From NCBI RefSeq assembly GCF_900699765.1, contig NZ_CAADHO010000001.1, forward strand, positions 1,116,001-1,180,000: a stretch of DNA of 64,000 nucleotides, written 5' to 3'. How positions within the stretch are numbered: position 1 is the first letter of the stretch; each line of letters starts with the position of its first letter. Positions 7,981 through 15,929 of this stretch are shown here, one piece after another. The DNA is from Desulfoluna butyratoxydans (lineage in GTDB: Bacteria > Desulfobacterota > Desulfobacteria > Desulfobacterales > Desulfolunaceae). Position numbers and translations under genes: made by a program. Below the pieces are notes generated by a model, which worked only from the letters and a program-made list of their open reading frames with translations, did no database searches and was not told the origin of the DNA.

Positions 7981-7995
7981 CGTCCCCATAAAAAA

Positions 7996-8020
7996 AGCCC
8001 CCGGCTTCTCGCCGGGGGCT
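7996..8020. terminator. GC-rich hairpin between DUF945 and hydrolase genes
   Basis: A perfect 10-bp stem, AGCCCCCGGC (7996-8005) with GCCGGGGGCT (8011-8020), loop TTCTC, 16 nt after the DUF945 stop. It is preceded by seven A residues but has no T-run on the plus strand, so termination may be partial. Confidence 0.5.
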
Positions 8021-8043
8021 GTTCCCGCAAGGGAGATCCCGCC

Positions 8044-8844
8044 ATGCCACAGACCATCGTCAACGGCATTTCCATGCACTACCAATCCCACGGGGACGGT
8101 CCTCCCCTCCTCCTGATCCACGGCCTGGGCTCCAGCCTCAGGGACTGGGAGTATCAGGTGGACCACTTCACCCCCCGGTTCCGGGTCTTCACCGTGGACC
8201 TGCGGGGCCACGGCAGAAGCGACAAACCCAAAGGGCCCTACGCCATGTCCCTGTTTGCAAAGGACGTGGCGGCCTTCCTCAAAAAAATCGCCGGAGAACC
8301 GGCCCACGTGGTGGGGCTCTCCATGGGAGGGGCCGTGGCCTTTCACCTCGCCCTGGACCACGCCCACCTCGTCAAATCCATTGTCATCGCCAACATGAGC
8401 GGCATGGTGCCGGTGGACACCTTCACCCGAAAGCACCTCTACTACAGCCGCCTGGTCCTCTCAGCCCTCATGGGCCCGGGGGCCGTAGGCAAATTCATCG
8501 CAAAGCACGTCTTCCCCGCCCCGGAGATGGCACCCCTTCGGCACACCATGGAGGCCAGATGGGCGGAGAACCCCCGAAGGCCTTACCTCGCAAGCCTCAG
8601 GGCCCTGAAAAACTGGAGCGTCATGGACCGGCTCCACCGCATCGCCTGCCCTGCCCTGCTCATCCACTCCGAGCACGACTACGCCCCCCTGGACCACAAA
8701 AAAGAGGTGGCCGCGCGCATGCAAAACGCCACCCTCATGACCCTGCCCGGCACCCACCATGTGGTGAACGTGGAGGAGCCGGCCTCATTCAACGCCCTGG
8801 TCATGAATTTCCTCAAAAACCTGGAAGAGCGCCCCGCTGAGTAA
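8044..8844 (+). CDS. Alpha/beta-fold hydrolase
   Basis: A 266-residue protein with the full alpha/beta hydrolase pattern. The oxyanion-hole strand is LLLIHGLGSSLRDWE and the FTVDLRGHGRSDKP strand follows. The nucleophile elbow is GLSMGG, with an acidic residue in HSEHDYAP and the catalytic His in LPGTHHVVNVE. It is about the size of MhpC- or BioH-like esterases and carboxylesterases. The substrate cannot be deduced. The RBS (AAGGGAG) lies just before the ATG at 8044. Confidence 0.9.
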   Translation: MPQTIVNGISMHYQSHGDGPPLLLIHGLGSSLRDWEYQVDHFTPRFRVFTVDLRGHGRSDKPKGPYAMSLFAKDVAAFLKKIAGEPAHVVGLSMGGAVAFHLALDHAHLVKSIVIANMSGMVPVDTFTRKHLYYSRLVLSALMGPGAVGKFIAKHVFPAPEMAPLRHTMEARWAENPRRPYLASLRALKNWSVMDRLHRIACPALLIHSEHDYAPLDHKKEVAARMQNATLMTLPGTHHVVNVEEPASFNALVMNFLKNLEERPAE

Positions 8845-8868
8845 AGGGCGGAACAAAAGTAAAAGCGA

Positions 8869-8914
8869 TGCCTTCTATGGTTATAGTGAACAGGAAAAGC
8901 ATGCCTCCGGAGGC
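8869..8914 (+). repeat. Dispersed repeat, family 2, copy 1
   Basis: The segment TGCCTTCTATGGTTATAGTG continues with a variable middle and ends AAAAGCATGCCTCCGGAGGC. Related copies lie in reverse orientation at 25802-25846 and 41221-41265, with the same ATAGAAGGC end and CCGGAGGC end. Here it occupies the space between two convergent genes. Confidence 0.65.
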
Positions 8915-8932
8915 ACGTTTTCTCGCAGCCCC

Positions 8933-10870
8933 TTACCCTTCGGCCACGCGGCTGAGGTTGGCGTGGATGTCCGCCACGGCCCCGGAGAGGTCCTGGAGGA
9001 GACCCGAAGCGTTGTGGGTGTTGGTGCTCTGCTGCTCCACGGCTGCGGCAATGGAGACCTGGTACTCTTCCAGGGTCGTCACGTAGCCGCGCAGGGCGTC
9101 CATGGCCTGGTTGACATTCTTGGAGGCGGAGACAATCTTTTCCGTAATCTCGCGGATGCGCACCACGGCCCCGGCCGTGGAGTCGGCCAGGCCCTTGACC
9201 TCGGTGGCCACCACGTCAAATCCCTTGCCCGCGTCCCCGGCCCGTGCGGCCTCTATCTTGGCATTCAGGGCCAGCAGGGAGAGGTTGTCCACGGTGTCGT
9301 TGATAAACTGAAGGACGTCGGGAATCTCCTGACTGGCGGCCTGCAGGCCGCTGAAGGCCTCCCCGGAATCATCCACGTTGCGGGACGCCTCTTCGGCCAC
9401 GGACTTGCTCTGCTGGACGTCCCGTGAAATCTCGGCGATGCTGGTGTTGAGTTCGTCAATGTTGCCGGAGATGCTCTGCATGTTGGTGGAAAGGTCCCGT
9501 GTGGAACGATCGATGGAGGCGATCTCTTCGTCCTGCATGGCCCGGGCGTTGATGCGGTCGATGAGCTTTTGGTTCTCATCCATGATAAAGTGGGCGCAGT
9601 GCTCCGGCTTGTTGATGCCGTTGAAAATGGCCACGGCCATGCCTTCGCAGGAGTTGTAGCCGCAGGCCGAACAATTGTAGAGATCTGCTGCGGTGTGCTT
9701 GCCCATGCTCCCGTAGACAGCCTTGAGTTCGGCCTCGGAAGGGGTGCGGATGATGTTGTCCGCGCTTCGGTCGGTGTAGCTCCGGGTGTAGAGGCCGGGC
9801 TCCCAGTACGCATCCAGCAGCTTCTCCAGGCTCTTTCTCGTCCTCGCCTCGGCCCCGGGACCTGATTTCCGGTAGCCCTCCTGCATGGCCCGGCTGCGTT
9901 TTTCCACCTCGTGCTCCAGGCGGTCCGGGGACAGGTCCCGGGCCGGGGTGGCCGTGCCTCCGTTGCAGCCGTGGTCGCAGTTCAGGCAGTCCACCAGCTG
10001 GGGGGCCACGCCCTCTTTGACGCTCTGTTTCAAGGTCTTCAGGTACGGATAGACCACAGACGGCCCTTCGATCTTCCGGGCCCGGGTGTCGGCCCCGCCC
10101 TTCCAGCGCGCCACTGTCCGAAGGAGGCCACCGGGGCTGGAGAACAGCACGGCCCGCTCCGCGGGCGGGTTGGTAAACTCCACCGCCGGGAAATCCCCCA
10201 GTCGAATGCCTTCCCGCTGAAAGTAGTCGGAGAGCTCCTTCATGGTGACGTTGTAATCCCCCATGCCCACCTCCACATACTCGCGTTTTTTGGCAAGGCA
10301 GGGAGAGACCACCACGATTTTATGGTGTGCCAGATCCGGGTGAAACCGCTTGATCATCTTCATGGCATGGAGCATGGGACTGTCTGCCGGTGCAAGGTGG
10401 GGAATCAGTTCGGGGGCGTAAAGCTCCACGAAGTTGACGATGGCCGGACAGGGCTGGGCGATGACGCAGGAAGGGGAGTCGGCCTTCATGTGTTCCAGGT
10501 AGCTCTTGACGGTGAGTTCCGCCCCGAAACTCACGTCAAACACCGCAGACACGCCCCGGGCCCGGAGCCATCCGTTGAGGTTGAGGGTGCGCCCCGGAAA
10601 GGCGCACGCCACGGCAGGGGCCACCACGGCCACCATCTTCTCCCGCCCCAGGTCACGCAAGAAAGCCGGGGTATCATCCAACACGGTGCGTGCCTCATGG
10701 GTACAGACCCGCACACACTCTCCGCACCCGATGCACATGGCGTGATTCACAACCAGCCCGTCCCCGGAGGCGTCGTTACAAAACTTCACCGGGCAGGCGG
10801 CGATACAGACATAACAATTGACACATTTCTCCTGATCGATTGAAATCACTTCAGCAAGGGATGATCCCAT
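8933..10870 (-). CDS. [FeFe]-hydrogenase-domain methyl-accepting chemotaxis-type sensor
   Basis: A 645-residue soluble hybrid. Residues about 8-62 hold two [4Fe-4S] ferredoxin motifs (CVNCYVCIAACP and CIGCGECVRVC). Residues about 75-330 are a hydrogenase large-subunit C-terminal (H-cluster) domain. Its cysteine motifs are altered: AQPCPAI replaces TSCCP, SPCLAKKREY is kept, and LVDCLNCDHGCNGG stands for the last motif. A further four-cysteine Fe-S domain (NCSACGYNSCEGMAVAIFNG) follows near residue 400. The C-terminal 200 residues are an MCP signalling coiled coil with the hairpin-tip block DTVDNLSLLALNAKIEAARAG. No transmembrane helix is visible. It probably senses H2 or redox state and signals to CheA rather than turning over hydrogen. 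No che genes are in the window. Confidence 0.88.
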   Translation of the reverse strand: MGSSLAEVISIDQEKCVNCYVCIAACPVKFCNDASGDGLVVNHAMCIGCGECVRVCTHEARTVLDDTPAFLRDLGREKMVAVVAPAVACAFPGRTLNLNGWLRARGVSAVFDVSFGAELTVKSYLEHMKADSPSCVIAQPCPAIVNFVELYAPELIPHLAPADSPMLHAMKMIKRFHPDLAHHKIVVVSPCLAKKREYVEVGMGDYNVTMKELSDYFQREGIRLGDFPAVEFTNPPAERAVLFSSPGGLLRTVARWKGGADTRARKIEGPSVVYPYLKTLKQSVKEGVAPQLVDCLNCDHGCNGGTATPARDLSPDRLEHEVEKRSRAMQEGYRKSGPGAEARTRKSLEKLLDAYWEPGLYTRSYTDRSADNIIRTPSEAELKAVYGSMGKHTAADLYNCSACGYNSCEGMAVAIFNGINKPEHCAHFIMDENQKLIDRINARAMQDEEIASIDRSTRDLSTNMQSISGNIDELNTSIAEISRDVQQSKSVAEEASRNVDDSGEAFSGLQAASQEIPDVLQFINDTVDNLSLLALNAKIEAARAGDAGKGFDVVATEVKGLADSTAGAVVRIREITEKIVSASKNVNQAMDALRGYVTTLEEYQVSIAAAVEQQSTNTHNASGLLQDLSGAVADIHANLSRVAEG

Positions 10871-11121
10871 TTTTATATCGACTCCTTAATTCAGTTTTTC
10901 AAGACAGACCCCTCATATCAATTGACAAAATCGGGTACATTCACCGCAAAAAGATCAACTGAGCCCCCCCGTGATCTTGGCCGTGTATACCTTCATTAAC
11001 GGCCGAATTTAAGCAGGCCTTAAGAAAAATAACGAAACGCGGCCTTCGAGAAGGTTACCGCTACCCCCCGTTTCTGTGATAAAAACAGCATAAAACCGTT
11101 CACCCAACCCACAGGAACTCC

Positions 11122-11979
11122 ATGGAACCTCTGCTGACGCACCTGACACGACAAAGGGCCAGGGAAATCGAGCTGCTGTTGACCACCGAGGGAATCGCCC
11201 ACCGCATCGATGCCGAGCACGGGCGCCTGACCCTTCTGGTGGCCCCGGAGGACGCCCTGCGCTGCGAGGCCCTCATCGCCACGTACGACGCGGAGAACCG
11301 TCCACGTCCGGAGCGGACATGGACCCTTGCTCCCTCCTGGTCCGGCTTCTTTGCCGCCGCCGTCATCCTGGCTGTCTTCCTCAAAACGGGCCCCCTGGAC
11401 GGCCTCCAGGAGCCCGTGAAGCTTTATGCCGCCTACTCCTCGCGGATCCTTGCCGGAGAGTGGTACCGAACCCTCACCGCCCTGTTTCTCCATTCGGGCT
11501 GGCCCCACCTTTTGGGCAACATGGCCGGGCTCATTATTTTTTCCACGGGTGTGTTCCAGATCTGCGGAGACGGGGTGGGCTGGTTTCTCCTGCTGGCGGC
11601 CTCGGCCCTGGCCAACGCGGTGAACGCCTTCTGGTTTGCCGGCATGGGACACATCTCCTTCGGAGCCTCCACCCTGGTATTTGCTTCGGCAGGCCTTCTG
11701 GCCTCGGGTGGCACCCTCAAGCGCCTCCTCTCCCATGCCACACCCTGGCGGGCCCTGATGCCCCTGGGAGCCGGTCTGGCCATCCTCGCCTTTACCGGTG
11801 TGGGACCGGGCTCCGATGTCTCCGGTCACCTGCTGGGGTTCGGCTTCGGCCTCGGGGCCGGGGTCCTTCCGGGCCTGATCCCAGAAAAACAGGGCCCCCT
11901 CCTCCAGGCCGCGGGCCTTGCCGTATCGGCCCTTGCCTGCAGCCTCGCCTTCTTTTCCGGCCAGGGGGGTGCCCTGTGA
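11122..11979 (+). CDS. Rhomboid family intramembrane serine protease
   Basis: A 285-residue protein. The first 65 residues form a small soluble domain (REIELLLTTEGIAHRIDAE) resembling the DUF2007-type signal-transducing fold. Six hydrophobic helices follow. The rhomboid markers are HSGWPHLLGNMAGL, the nucleophile in SFGAST (Ser183) and the catalytic His in SGHLLGFGFG (His236). Typical rhomboids have GASG; here the residue after Ser is Thr, a tolerated variation. It would cleave membrane-embedded substrates in the inner membrane. Its stop overlaps the GTG start of the EEP lipoprotein gene (GTGA), so the two are translationally coupled. Confidence 0.9.
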   Translation: MEPLLTHLTRQRAREIELLLTTEGIAHRIDAEHGRLTLLVAPEDALRCEALIATYDAENRPRPERTWTLAPSWSGFFAAAVILAVFLKTGPLDGLQEPVKLYAAYSSRILAGEWYRTLTALFLHSGWPHLLGNMAGLIIFSTGVFQICGDGVGWFLLLAASALANAVNAFWFAGMGHISFGASTLVFASAGLLASGGTLKRLLSHATPWRALMPLGAGLAILAFTGVGPGSDVSGHLLGFGFGLGAGVLPGLIPEKQGPLLQAAGLAVSALACSLAFFSGQGGAL

Positions 11980-12803
11980 AAAAACGGATGCTCCCCTTTG
12001 TGACCGCGCTCCTCCTGCTCACCTCCTGCACCCTGCTCCAGGACCTTCAGGAGGCAGCCCCCTATCCCGAGGGCCCGAGGGAACTGGCCCCAAAATTCAC
12101 CGTGATCACCTGGAACGTGGCCAAGGGCAATGAGAGCTCCGGCCAGGAGGTCACCGAGGTGCTGAAAACCCTCAGTTCAAACCTCAGCGCCCCCATCATG
12201 GCCCTTCAGGAAGCCACCGGGGAGATGCTCGCCCTTCCGGGCCTGGGCGCCCACTTTGCCCGGAGCTTTCGGTGGTGGTGGAGCGATGCCGATTCAGGGG
12301 TGGCCCTCATGGCCCCCGTAGCGCCCCTTTCCGCTCGTCCCATCACGGTCAGGCCCCGTGAACTGGGGTTCATCACCCCCAAAATGGGGCTGGCGGCAGT
12401 CTACCCCCTGGCAGGTGAAGACGGCACGCCCCACAGGCTCCTGATCATCACCCTCCACGGGCTTAATTTTGAGATCTCCGCCCGGGGCCTCTCGGCCCAG
12501 ATGGCAGCCGTCCGTGAGGTGGTGGAGGCGTTCAGGGGGCCGGCCGTGGTGTGCGGGGACTTCAACACCTGGAGCAATCGTCGGCTCGCCGTGGTCACCG
12601 AGGCCCTCCCCGGCTTCACCGAGGCACCGGTCCGCGGCGGGCGCACCGGCACCTCTCGCCTGGTGGTCCTCGCCGGGGGCGACAGCAAGCTGGCCATCGA
12701 CCGCATTTTTTACCGCGGCCTTCGCCTCGACGGTCCGGCAACGGCCGTGCACACCACCCTCTCCGACCATGTGCCCGTCATGGCACGATTCACCCTGCCG
12801 TGA
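11976..12803 (+). CDS. Endonuclease/exonuclease/phosphatase (EEP) family lipoprotein
   Basis: 275 residues from the GTG at 11976, overlapping the rhomboid stop; an ATG four codons in (11988) is the alternative. The N-terminus is a lipoprotein signal with lipobox LLTSC. The EEP/DNase I fold is complete: TWNVAKGN, LQEATG (Glu), TLHGLN (His), CGDFNTW (Asp/Asn), IDRIFYRG (Asp) and LSDHVPV (His). It is therefore a probable Mg2+-dependent phosphodiesterase or nuclease anchored in the cell envelope. The substrate could be nucleic acid or a phospholipid headgroup. Coupling to a rhomboid gene is unusual and hints at shared membrane work. Confidence 0.88.
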   Translation: MKKRMLPFVTALLLLTSCTLLQDLQEAAPYPEGPRELAPKFTVITWNVAKGNESSGQEVTEVLKTLSSNLSAPIMALQEATGEMLALPGLGAHFARSFRWWWSDADSGVALMAPVAPLSARPITVRPRELGFITPKMGLAAVYPLAGEDGTPHRLLIITLHGLNFEISARGLSAQMAAVREVVEAFRGPAVVCGDFNTWSNRRLAVVTEALPGFTEAPVRGGRTGTSRLVVLAGGDSKLAIDRIFYRGLRLDGPATAVHTTLSDHVPVMARFTLP

Positions 12804-12911
12804 CATTTACAACAAGGCGCCTTTCTGCTCTAATGAGCCATTGAACCGGCCGCTTGTTTGTCAGGCGGCCCTTCTCAACCACCAACACCCTTGCCACACA
12901 TGGAGATCATC

Positions 12912-13460
12912 ATGATCCTCAATATATCCGTTCTTTCCGAAAATTGGAGCGAGTTCTCCGCAAGCGAACCCGCCACCCGTTTTTCCGTCCTTTCCGACCT
13001 GGAAAGCAAGGGCGAGGTTCGATTCACGAGCCCCCTTGACATTGCCCTTTCGGCTCGCACCCAAGGAGGCCAGGTGGAGGTCAGAGGGACCGTTTCCGTC
13101 ACCGTGGAGCAGCCCTGCGGGCGATGCCTCGAACCCTTCACCGAAGCCCTCACCGCCGAGGTGGACCTGCGCTTTGTGGAGGAAGGTGTCCAGGCATACG
13201 AGACCAAGGTGGCCGACGAAGTGGAGCTCACCGAAGAGGCCCTGACCCGGGAAACCTTCAGCGGAGATTCCATCGACCTCTCCGCCAACCTCCAGGACGA
13301 GGTGATCATGGCCCTTCCCCAGAACCCCACCTGCAACACAGCCTGCAAGGGCCTCTGCCGGGAGTGCGGAAAAAACCTCAACCAGGGGTCCTGCGACTGC
13401 GACGTGGCCACCGGGCACCCCGCCTTTGCCAAACTCAAAGTCCTGAAAGGGGGAAAGTAA
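12912..13460 (+). CDS. YceD/DUF177 family protein (23S rRNA accumulation-associated)
   Basis: 182 residues from the ATG at 12912, chosen for the GGAG six nucleotides upstream; an in-frame ATG at 12900 is possible. The DUF177 core contains EQPCGRCLEPFTEAL and, near the C-terminus, NPTCNTACKGLCRECGKNLNQGSCDC, a zinc-binding-like Cys cluster. YceD proteins are linked to 23S rRNA accumulation and almost always sit directly before rpmF (L32). Here rpmF is absent, and a gene for a double Hfq-like protein starts 3 nt after the YceD stop. Confidence 0.87.
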   Translation: MILNISVLSENWSEFSASEPATRFSVLSDLESKGEVRFTSPLDIALSARTQGGQVEVRGTVSVTVEQPCGRCLEPFTEALTAEVDLRFVEEGVQAYETKVADEVELTEEALTRETFSGDSIDLSANLQDEVIMALPQNPTCNTACKGLCRECGKNLNQGSCDCDVATGHPAFAKLKVLKGGK

Positions 13461-13463
13461 CCC

Positions 13464-14036
13464 ATGGCGCAACTCCAGGGATTCTCCGACTACAAAAAAG
13501 CGCACTACCAAACCTCCTGCTTCGACGCCCTTGAGGCCAGCGGGGAGCCCACCCGGTTTCTCCTGCACGGTGGCGCGTCCCTCACCGGGCCCGTCACCCG
13601 CCAGACCCCCTACGACATCTATGTCACAGGAGACGACGGGGAGGCCCTGGTTCCCAAGGTGGAGGTCATGTGCCACTTCCCCGCCTCCTCGGAGGAGGCC
13701 CTCACCAAGCTCATTAAAATAGACAAGAAGGTCAAATCCATGGACCTGGGGCCCATTCACGCCCCGGCCCACCGCTACTTCATCAAGAACAAGACCCTTT
13801 ACCCCCTTATCAAGGAGAGACAGGTCATGTTCGTCACCCTGCTGGAGGGGGAGATCATCAAAGGGCTTGTGGAGAATTTTTCACGATATGATATCGAAAT
13901 GCGGATGAAAGGCGGGGTGGCGATCACGGTGCTTCGCCACGCGGTCTATGATATGCGGGACAAAAAAGGGCGCTGCTACCTGAAGAGCTTTCAGAAGCAG
14001 GCAAGGGACTGGCAACGCAGCGAGCTGTTTGCCTGA
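13464..14036 (+). CDS. Tandem Hfq/Sm-like RNA-binding protein (predicted)
   Basis: A 190-residue protein with two Sm-like halves. Residues about 112-166 read LYPLIKERQVMFVTLLEGE, then a GLVENFSRYDIEMRM strand and RHAVYDM. This tracks the Hfq pattern LxxLxxERxxVxxxLxxG...GxIxxFDxFxxxL...KHAIS closely. Residues about 18-75 show the same plan (CFDALEASGEPTRFLLHGG, LTGPV, YDIYV). A Lys-rich linker joins them. Hfq normally works as a hexamer of single domains binding sRNA and U-rich tails; a covalent dimer could form a trimer of pairs. The gene starts 3 nt after YceD behind GGGGGAAAG, suggesting a role tied to rRNA or ribosome assembly. The family assignment rests on pattern similarity only. Confidence 0.62.
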   Translation: MAQLQGFSDYKKAHYQTSCFDALEASGEPTRFLLHGGASLTGPVTRQTPYDIYVTGDDGEALVPKVEVMCHFPASSEEALTKLIKIDKKVKSMDLGPIHAPAHRYFIKNKTLYPLIKERQVMFVTLLEGEIIKGLVENFSRYDIEMRMKGGVAITVLRHAVYDMRDKKGRCYLKSFQKQARDWQRSELFA

Positions 14037-14066
14037 TAACGAAGGCATGCCCTGCAGGCATAAAAA

Positions 14067-14966
14067 TCACGCCAGGAGATCTTTTAAGGCCCCTTCCAGG
14101 GAAGGAAAGGCAAAGGAAAAACCCCAGGAGGATAGCTTTTCCGGGACCACGCGCTGGCTGGCGATAATCTCGTCCCCCAGCTCCCCCATGGCCATGCGCA
14201 GGGCAAAAAGCGGAACGGAAAAGGGAGCCGGACGCCCGAGGACCCCGGCCAGGGCCTTGGAAAAATCCCGGTTCCTGACCACATACGGGGCACAGAAGTT
14301 CACCGGGCCTTCGGCGCTCTCCTGGCCCATCAGAAAAAGAAGGGCCCCCACGAGATCGTCCATGTGAATCCATGGAAACCACTGATCCCCACCGGCCAAC
14401 GGCCCGCCCAGGCCCAGCTTGTACGGGGTAAGCATGGCATCCAGGGCCCCGCCACCCAGGCCGAGGACCCCGCCGAACCGCATGATCACCACACGCCCGC
14501 CCTTTTTCGCAGCGGTCAGGGCTTCGGCTTCCCAGCGTCGGCTCACGTCGGCAAGGAACCCGTCACCACCGGAGGCATCCTCGGCAAGCAGTGTGTCCCC
14601 CCTGTTCCCGTAGTACCCCACGGCAGAAGCGCTGAAAAGGGAGGTCTTTCCGTCGGAAGGCAGGGCCTTCACCACGTTTTCCGTGGTGAGCAGGCGACTG
14701 TTGACGATCTGCTCTTTTTTCTCTTTGTTCCAGCGGGTAAAGATGCTGCGGCCCGCAAGGTTAATCACCGCGTCGCTGCTCGCCACCGCCTCCTGCCAGG
14801 GCCCTTCGACGGTGGTGTCGCAGGCCATGGCGCGGAACCTCTCCCCTTCGGGGATGGGCGACTTGCCGCTGCGCCCTGTCACCGTCACCTCGTGTCCTTC
14901 GTCCAGAAGGCGCCTTGCCACCGCCGTCCCTATAAAACCGGTCCCCCCTGTGATCAGAACATGCAT
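14067..14966 (-). CDS. TIGR01777-type NAD(P)-dependent epimerase (SDR fold)
   Basis: 299 residues from the ATG at 14966, which follows GGGAGG at proper spacing and directly precedes the Rossmann strand MHVLITGGTGFIGTAVARRL. An open frame extends about 55 codons further upstream to 15131 but would place unrelated sequence before the nucleotide-binding strand. The middle carries GYYGNRGD (the SDR Tyr region), and the C-terminal 45 residues match the DUF1731 tail of the family (ELGDEIIASQRVVPEKL). Homologues include E. coli YfcH and plant division-linked GC1; the biochemical substrate is unknown. Confidence 0.85.
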   Translation of the reverse strand: MHVLITGGTGFIGTAVARRLLDEGHEVTVTGRSGKSPIPEGERFRAMACDTTVEGPWQEAVASSDAVINLAGRSIFTRWNKEKKEQIVNSRLLTTENVVKALPSDGKTSLFSASAVGYYGNRGDTLLAEDASGGDGFLADVSRRWEAEALTAAKKGGRVVIMRFGGVLGLGGGALDAMLTPYKLGLGGPLAGGDQWFPWIHMDDLVGALLFLMGQESAEGPVNFCAPYVVRNRDFSKALAGVLGRPAPFSVPLFALRMAMGELGDEIIASQRVVPEKLSSWGFSFAFPSLEGALKDLLA

Positions 14967-15127
14967 GCCGTCGCCTCCCATGGGTTTCACCGGGGGAAAA
15001 GCCCCCCTTGAAAAACAATTCGCCGACAAATCGATCTCCGACCAAGAAAGGCCCCGGAAAGCAGCCGCCACCTTATCGGCAAGCGGCGCCCCAGGGCCCG
15101 TGAATCGTGCCGCCATGGTTTGCGGCA

Positions 15128-15322
15128 TCACCCTTCCCAGGTGATACAGTCGGCGGGGCAGGCGTCCATGGCTTCTTCAATCAACCCCACGTCCCCTCCC
15201 TCGGCCATCACCACCAGGGCCTTTCCTGCGTCATCGTCAAATTCAAACACGTCCGGCGCGATCTCAACACAGGCCTCACATCCCATGCACTCCTCTTCAT
15301 CAATGACAACTCGCTTTCCCAT
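15128..15322 (-). CDS. Single-cluster [4Fe-4S] ferredoxin
   Basis: A 64-residue protein starting at ATG 15322 behind AGGAGGAGAG. The cluster ligands are in ECMGCEACVEIAPDVFEF, with the fourth Cys in AMDACPADCITWE. The spacing and acidic character (EEEC, DDDAGK) match the small ferredoxins I of sulfate reducers, which carry electrons in the cytoplasm. Translation ends about 160 nt before the epimerase start, so co-transcription is possible but not tight. Confidence 0.92.
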   Translation of the reverse strand: MGKRVVIDEEECMGCEACVEIAPDVFEFDDDAGKALVVMAEGGDVGLIEEAMDACPADCITWEG

Positions 15323-15411
15323 ACTCTCCTCCTGTTGATAGTGAACTGCTGATGATTTTTCGATACCGGGAACTCGGACGCAACGCATATGCCGGGCACG
15401 GACGCCATGCG

Positions 15412-15436
15412 CCGGAAAGGGCATTGCCCTTTCCGG
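15412..15436. terminator. Hairpin between zinc-ribbon genes and ferredoxin
   Basis: A perfect 11-bp stem, CCGGAAAGGGC (15412-15422) with GCCCTTTCCGG (15426-15436), triloop ATT, about 70 nt downstream of the minus-strand zinc-ribbon stop. There is no clear U-run, so it is a weak or Rho-assisted terminator, or an RNA-stabilising hairpin. Confidence 0.5.
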
Positions 15437-15502
15437 TGTCCACTCAAGAGCGTCCAAACATATACGGAATGCGTACTGCGTTCCCCGCTGGTTTTGATGC
15501 GC

Positions 15503-15703
15503 CTACGCCAGGGTGACACCCCACCCCACTCGAAAGCGTTTGCTGCATCTGGGACAAATCAAGATAATCTCAGCACGTGGTGCCTTGAGGACAGAAAAAG
15601 AGACGTGAAATCCGTCTTCATACCCGCAGGCATCACAGCGACTGAACTCTTTATCCACGTGGACGAATTCCGGGACATGGGCCCCGGTGTCTTGATCACT
15701 CAT
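15503..15703 (-). CDS. Small zinc-ribbon-like protein
   Basis: A 66-residue protein beginning MSDQDTGAHVPEFVHVDKE, from an ATG at 15703 that overlaps the stop of the upstream triple-knuckle gene by 8 nt, implying translational coupling. Two CxxC knuckles (CDACG near residue 23 and CPRCSKRF near residue 51) should bind one zinc. The C-terminus is hydrophobic to basic (RFRVGWGVTLA). It resembles C4 zinc ribbons of transcription or RNA-processing factors, but I recognise no named family. Confidence 0.6.
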   Translation of the reverse strand: MSDQDTGAHVPEFVHVDKEFSRCDACGYEDGFHVSFSVLKAPRAEIILICPRCSKRFRVGWGVTLA

Positions 15704-15929
15704 CAATCGGTACCGGGTTGCATACGTCTTTTTCACTGACGGCGCTTCTGCCGCAATCGTTGCAGAAGAACTTGAACTCCAGTATCTGGGGCTTGCACAC
15801 GTGTTTTTCGTTGGCCACCTGCTTTCCGCAGTGCTCGCAGGCATAAATTTTCCCCACCTCCGTAGGATCACAGAGGTGTCCTTTCTCCATGGTCACCTTA
15901 CCGCAGGTTTTGCATTCGTAGGCTGTCAT
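15696..15929 (-). CDS. Triple-repeat zinc-knuckle protein
   Basis: A 77-residue protein that consists almost entirely of three copies of one 17-residue unit, CxxCG-x9-C-x-P. The units are CKTCGKVTMEKGHLCDP, CEHCGKQVANEKHVCKP and CNDCGRSAVSEKDVCNP. In the first two a His lies two residues before the last Cys. Each unit could bind a metal through three Cys and one His (the third has Asp). No other domain is present. It is coupled to the following 66-residue zinc-ribbon gene. The RBS GGAGCG precedes the ATG. I do not recognise the family. Confidence 0.7.
   Translation of the reverse strand: MTAYECKTCGKVTMEKGHLCDPTEVGKIYACEHCGKQVANEKHVCKPQILEFKFFCNDCGRSAVSEKDVCNPVPIDE

Noticed and set aside
6637..8436. 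Long minus-strand open frame (about 600 codons) opposite the DUF945 and hydrolase genes
   Set aside because: Composition is Gly/Val/His-rich without any domain or hydrophobic core. It is the antisense shadow of GC-rich genes that have clear family matches on the plus strand.
14967..15131. N-terminal extension of the TIGR01777 epimerase starting at 15131
   Set aside because: It would precede the Rossmann strand by 55 unrelated residues, overlap the ferredoxin stop and lack an RBS. The ATG at 14966 has GGGAGG and gives the normal family length.
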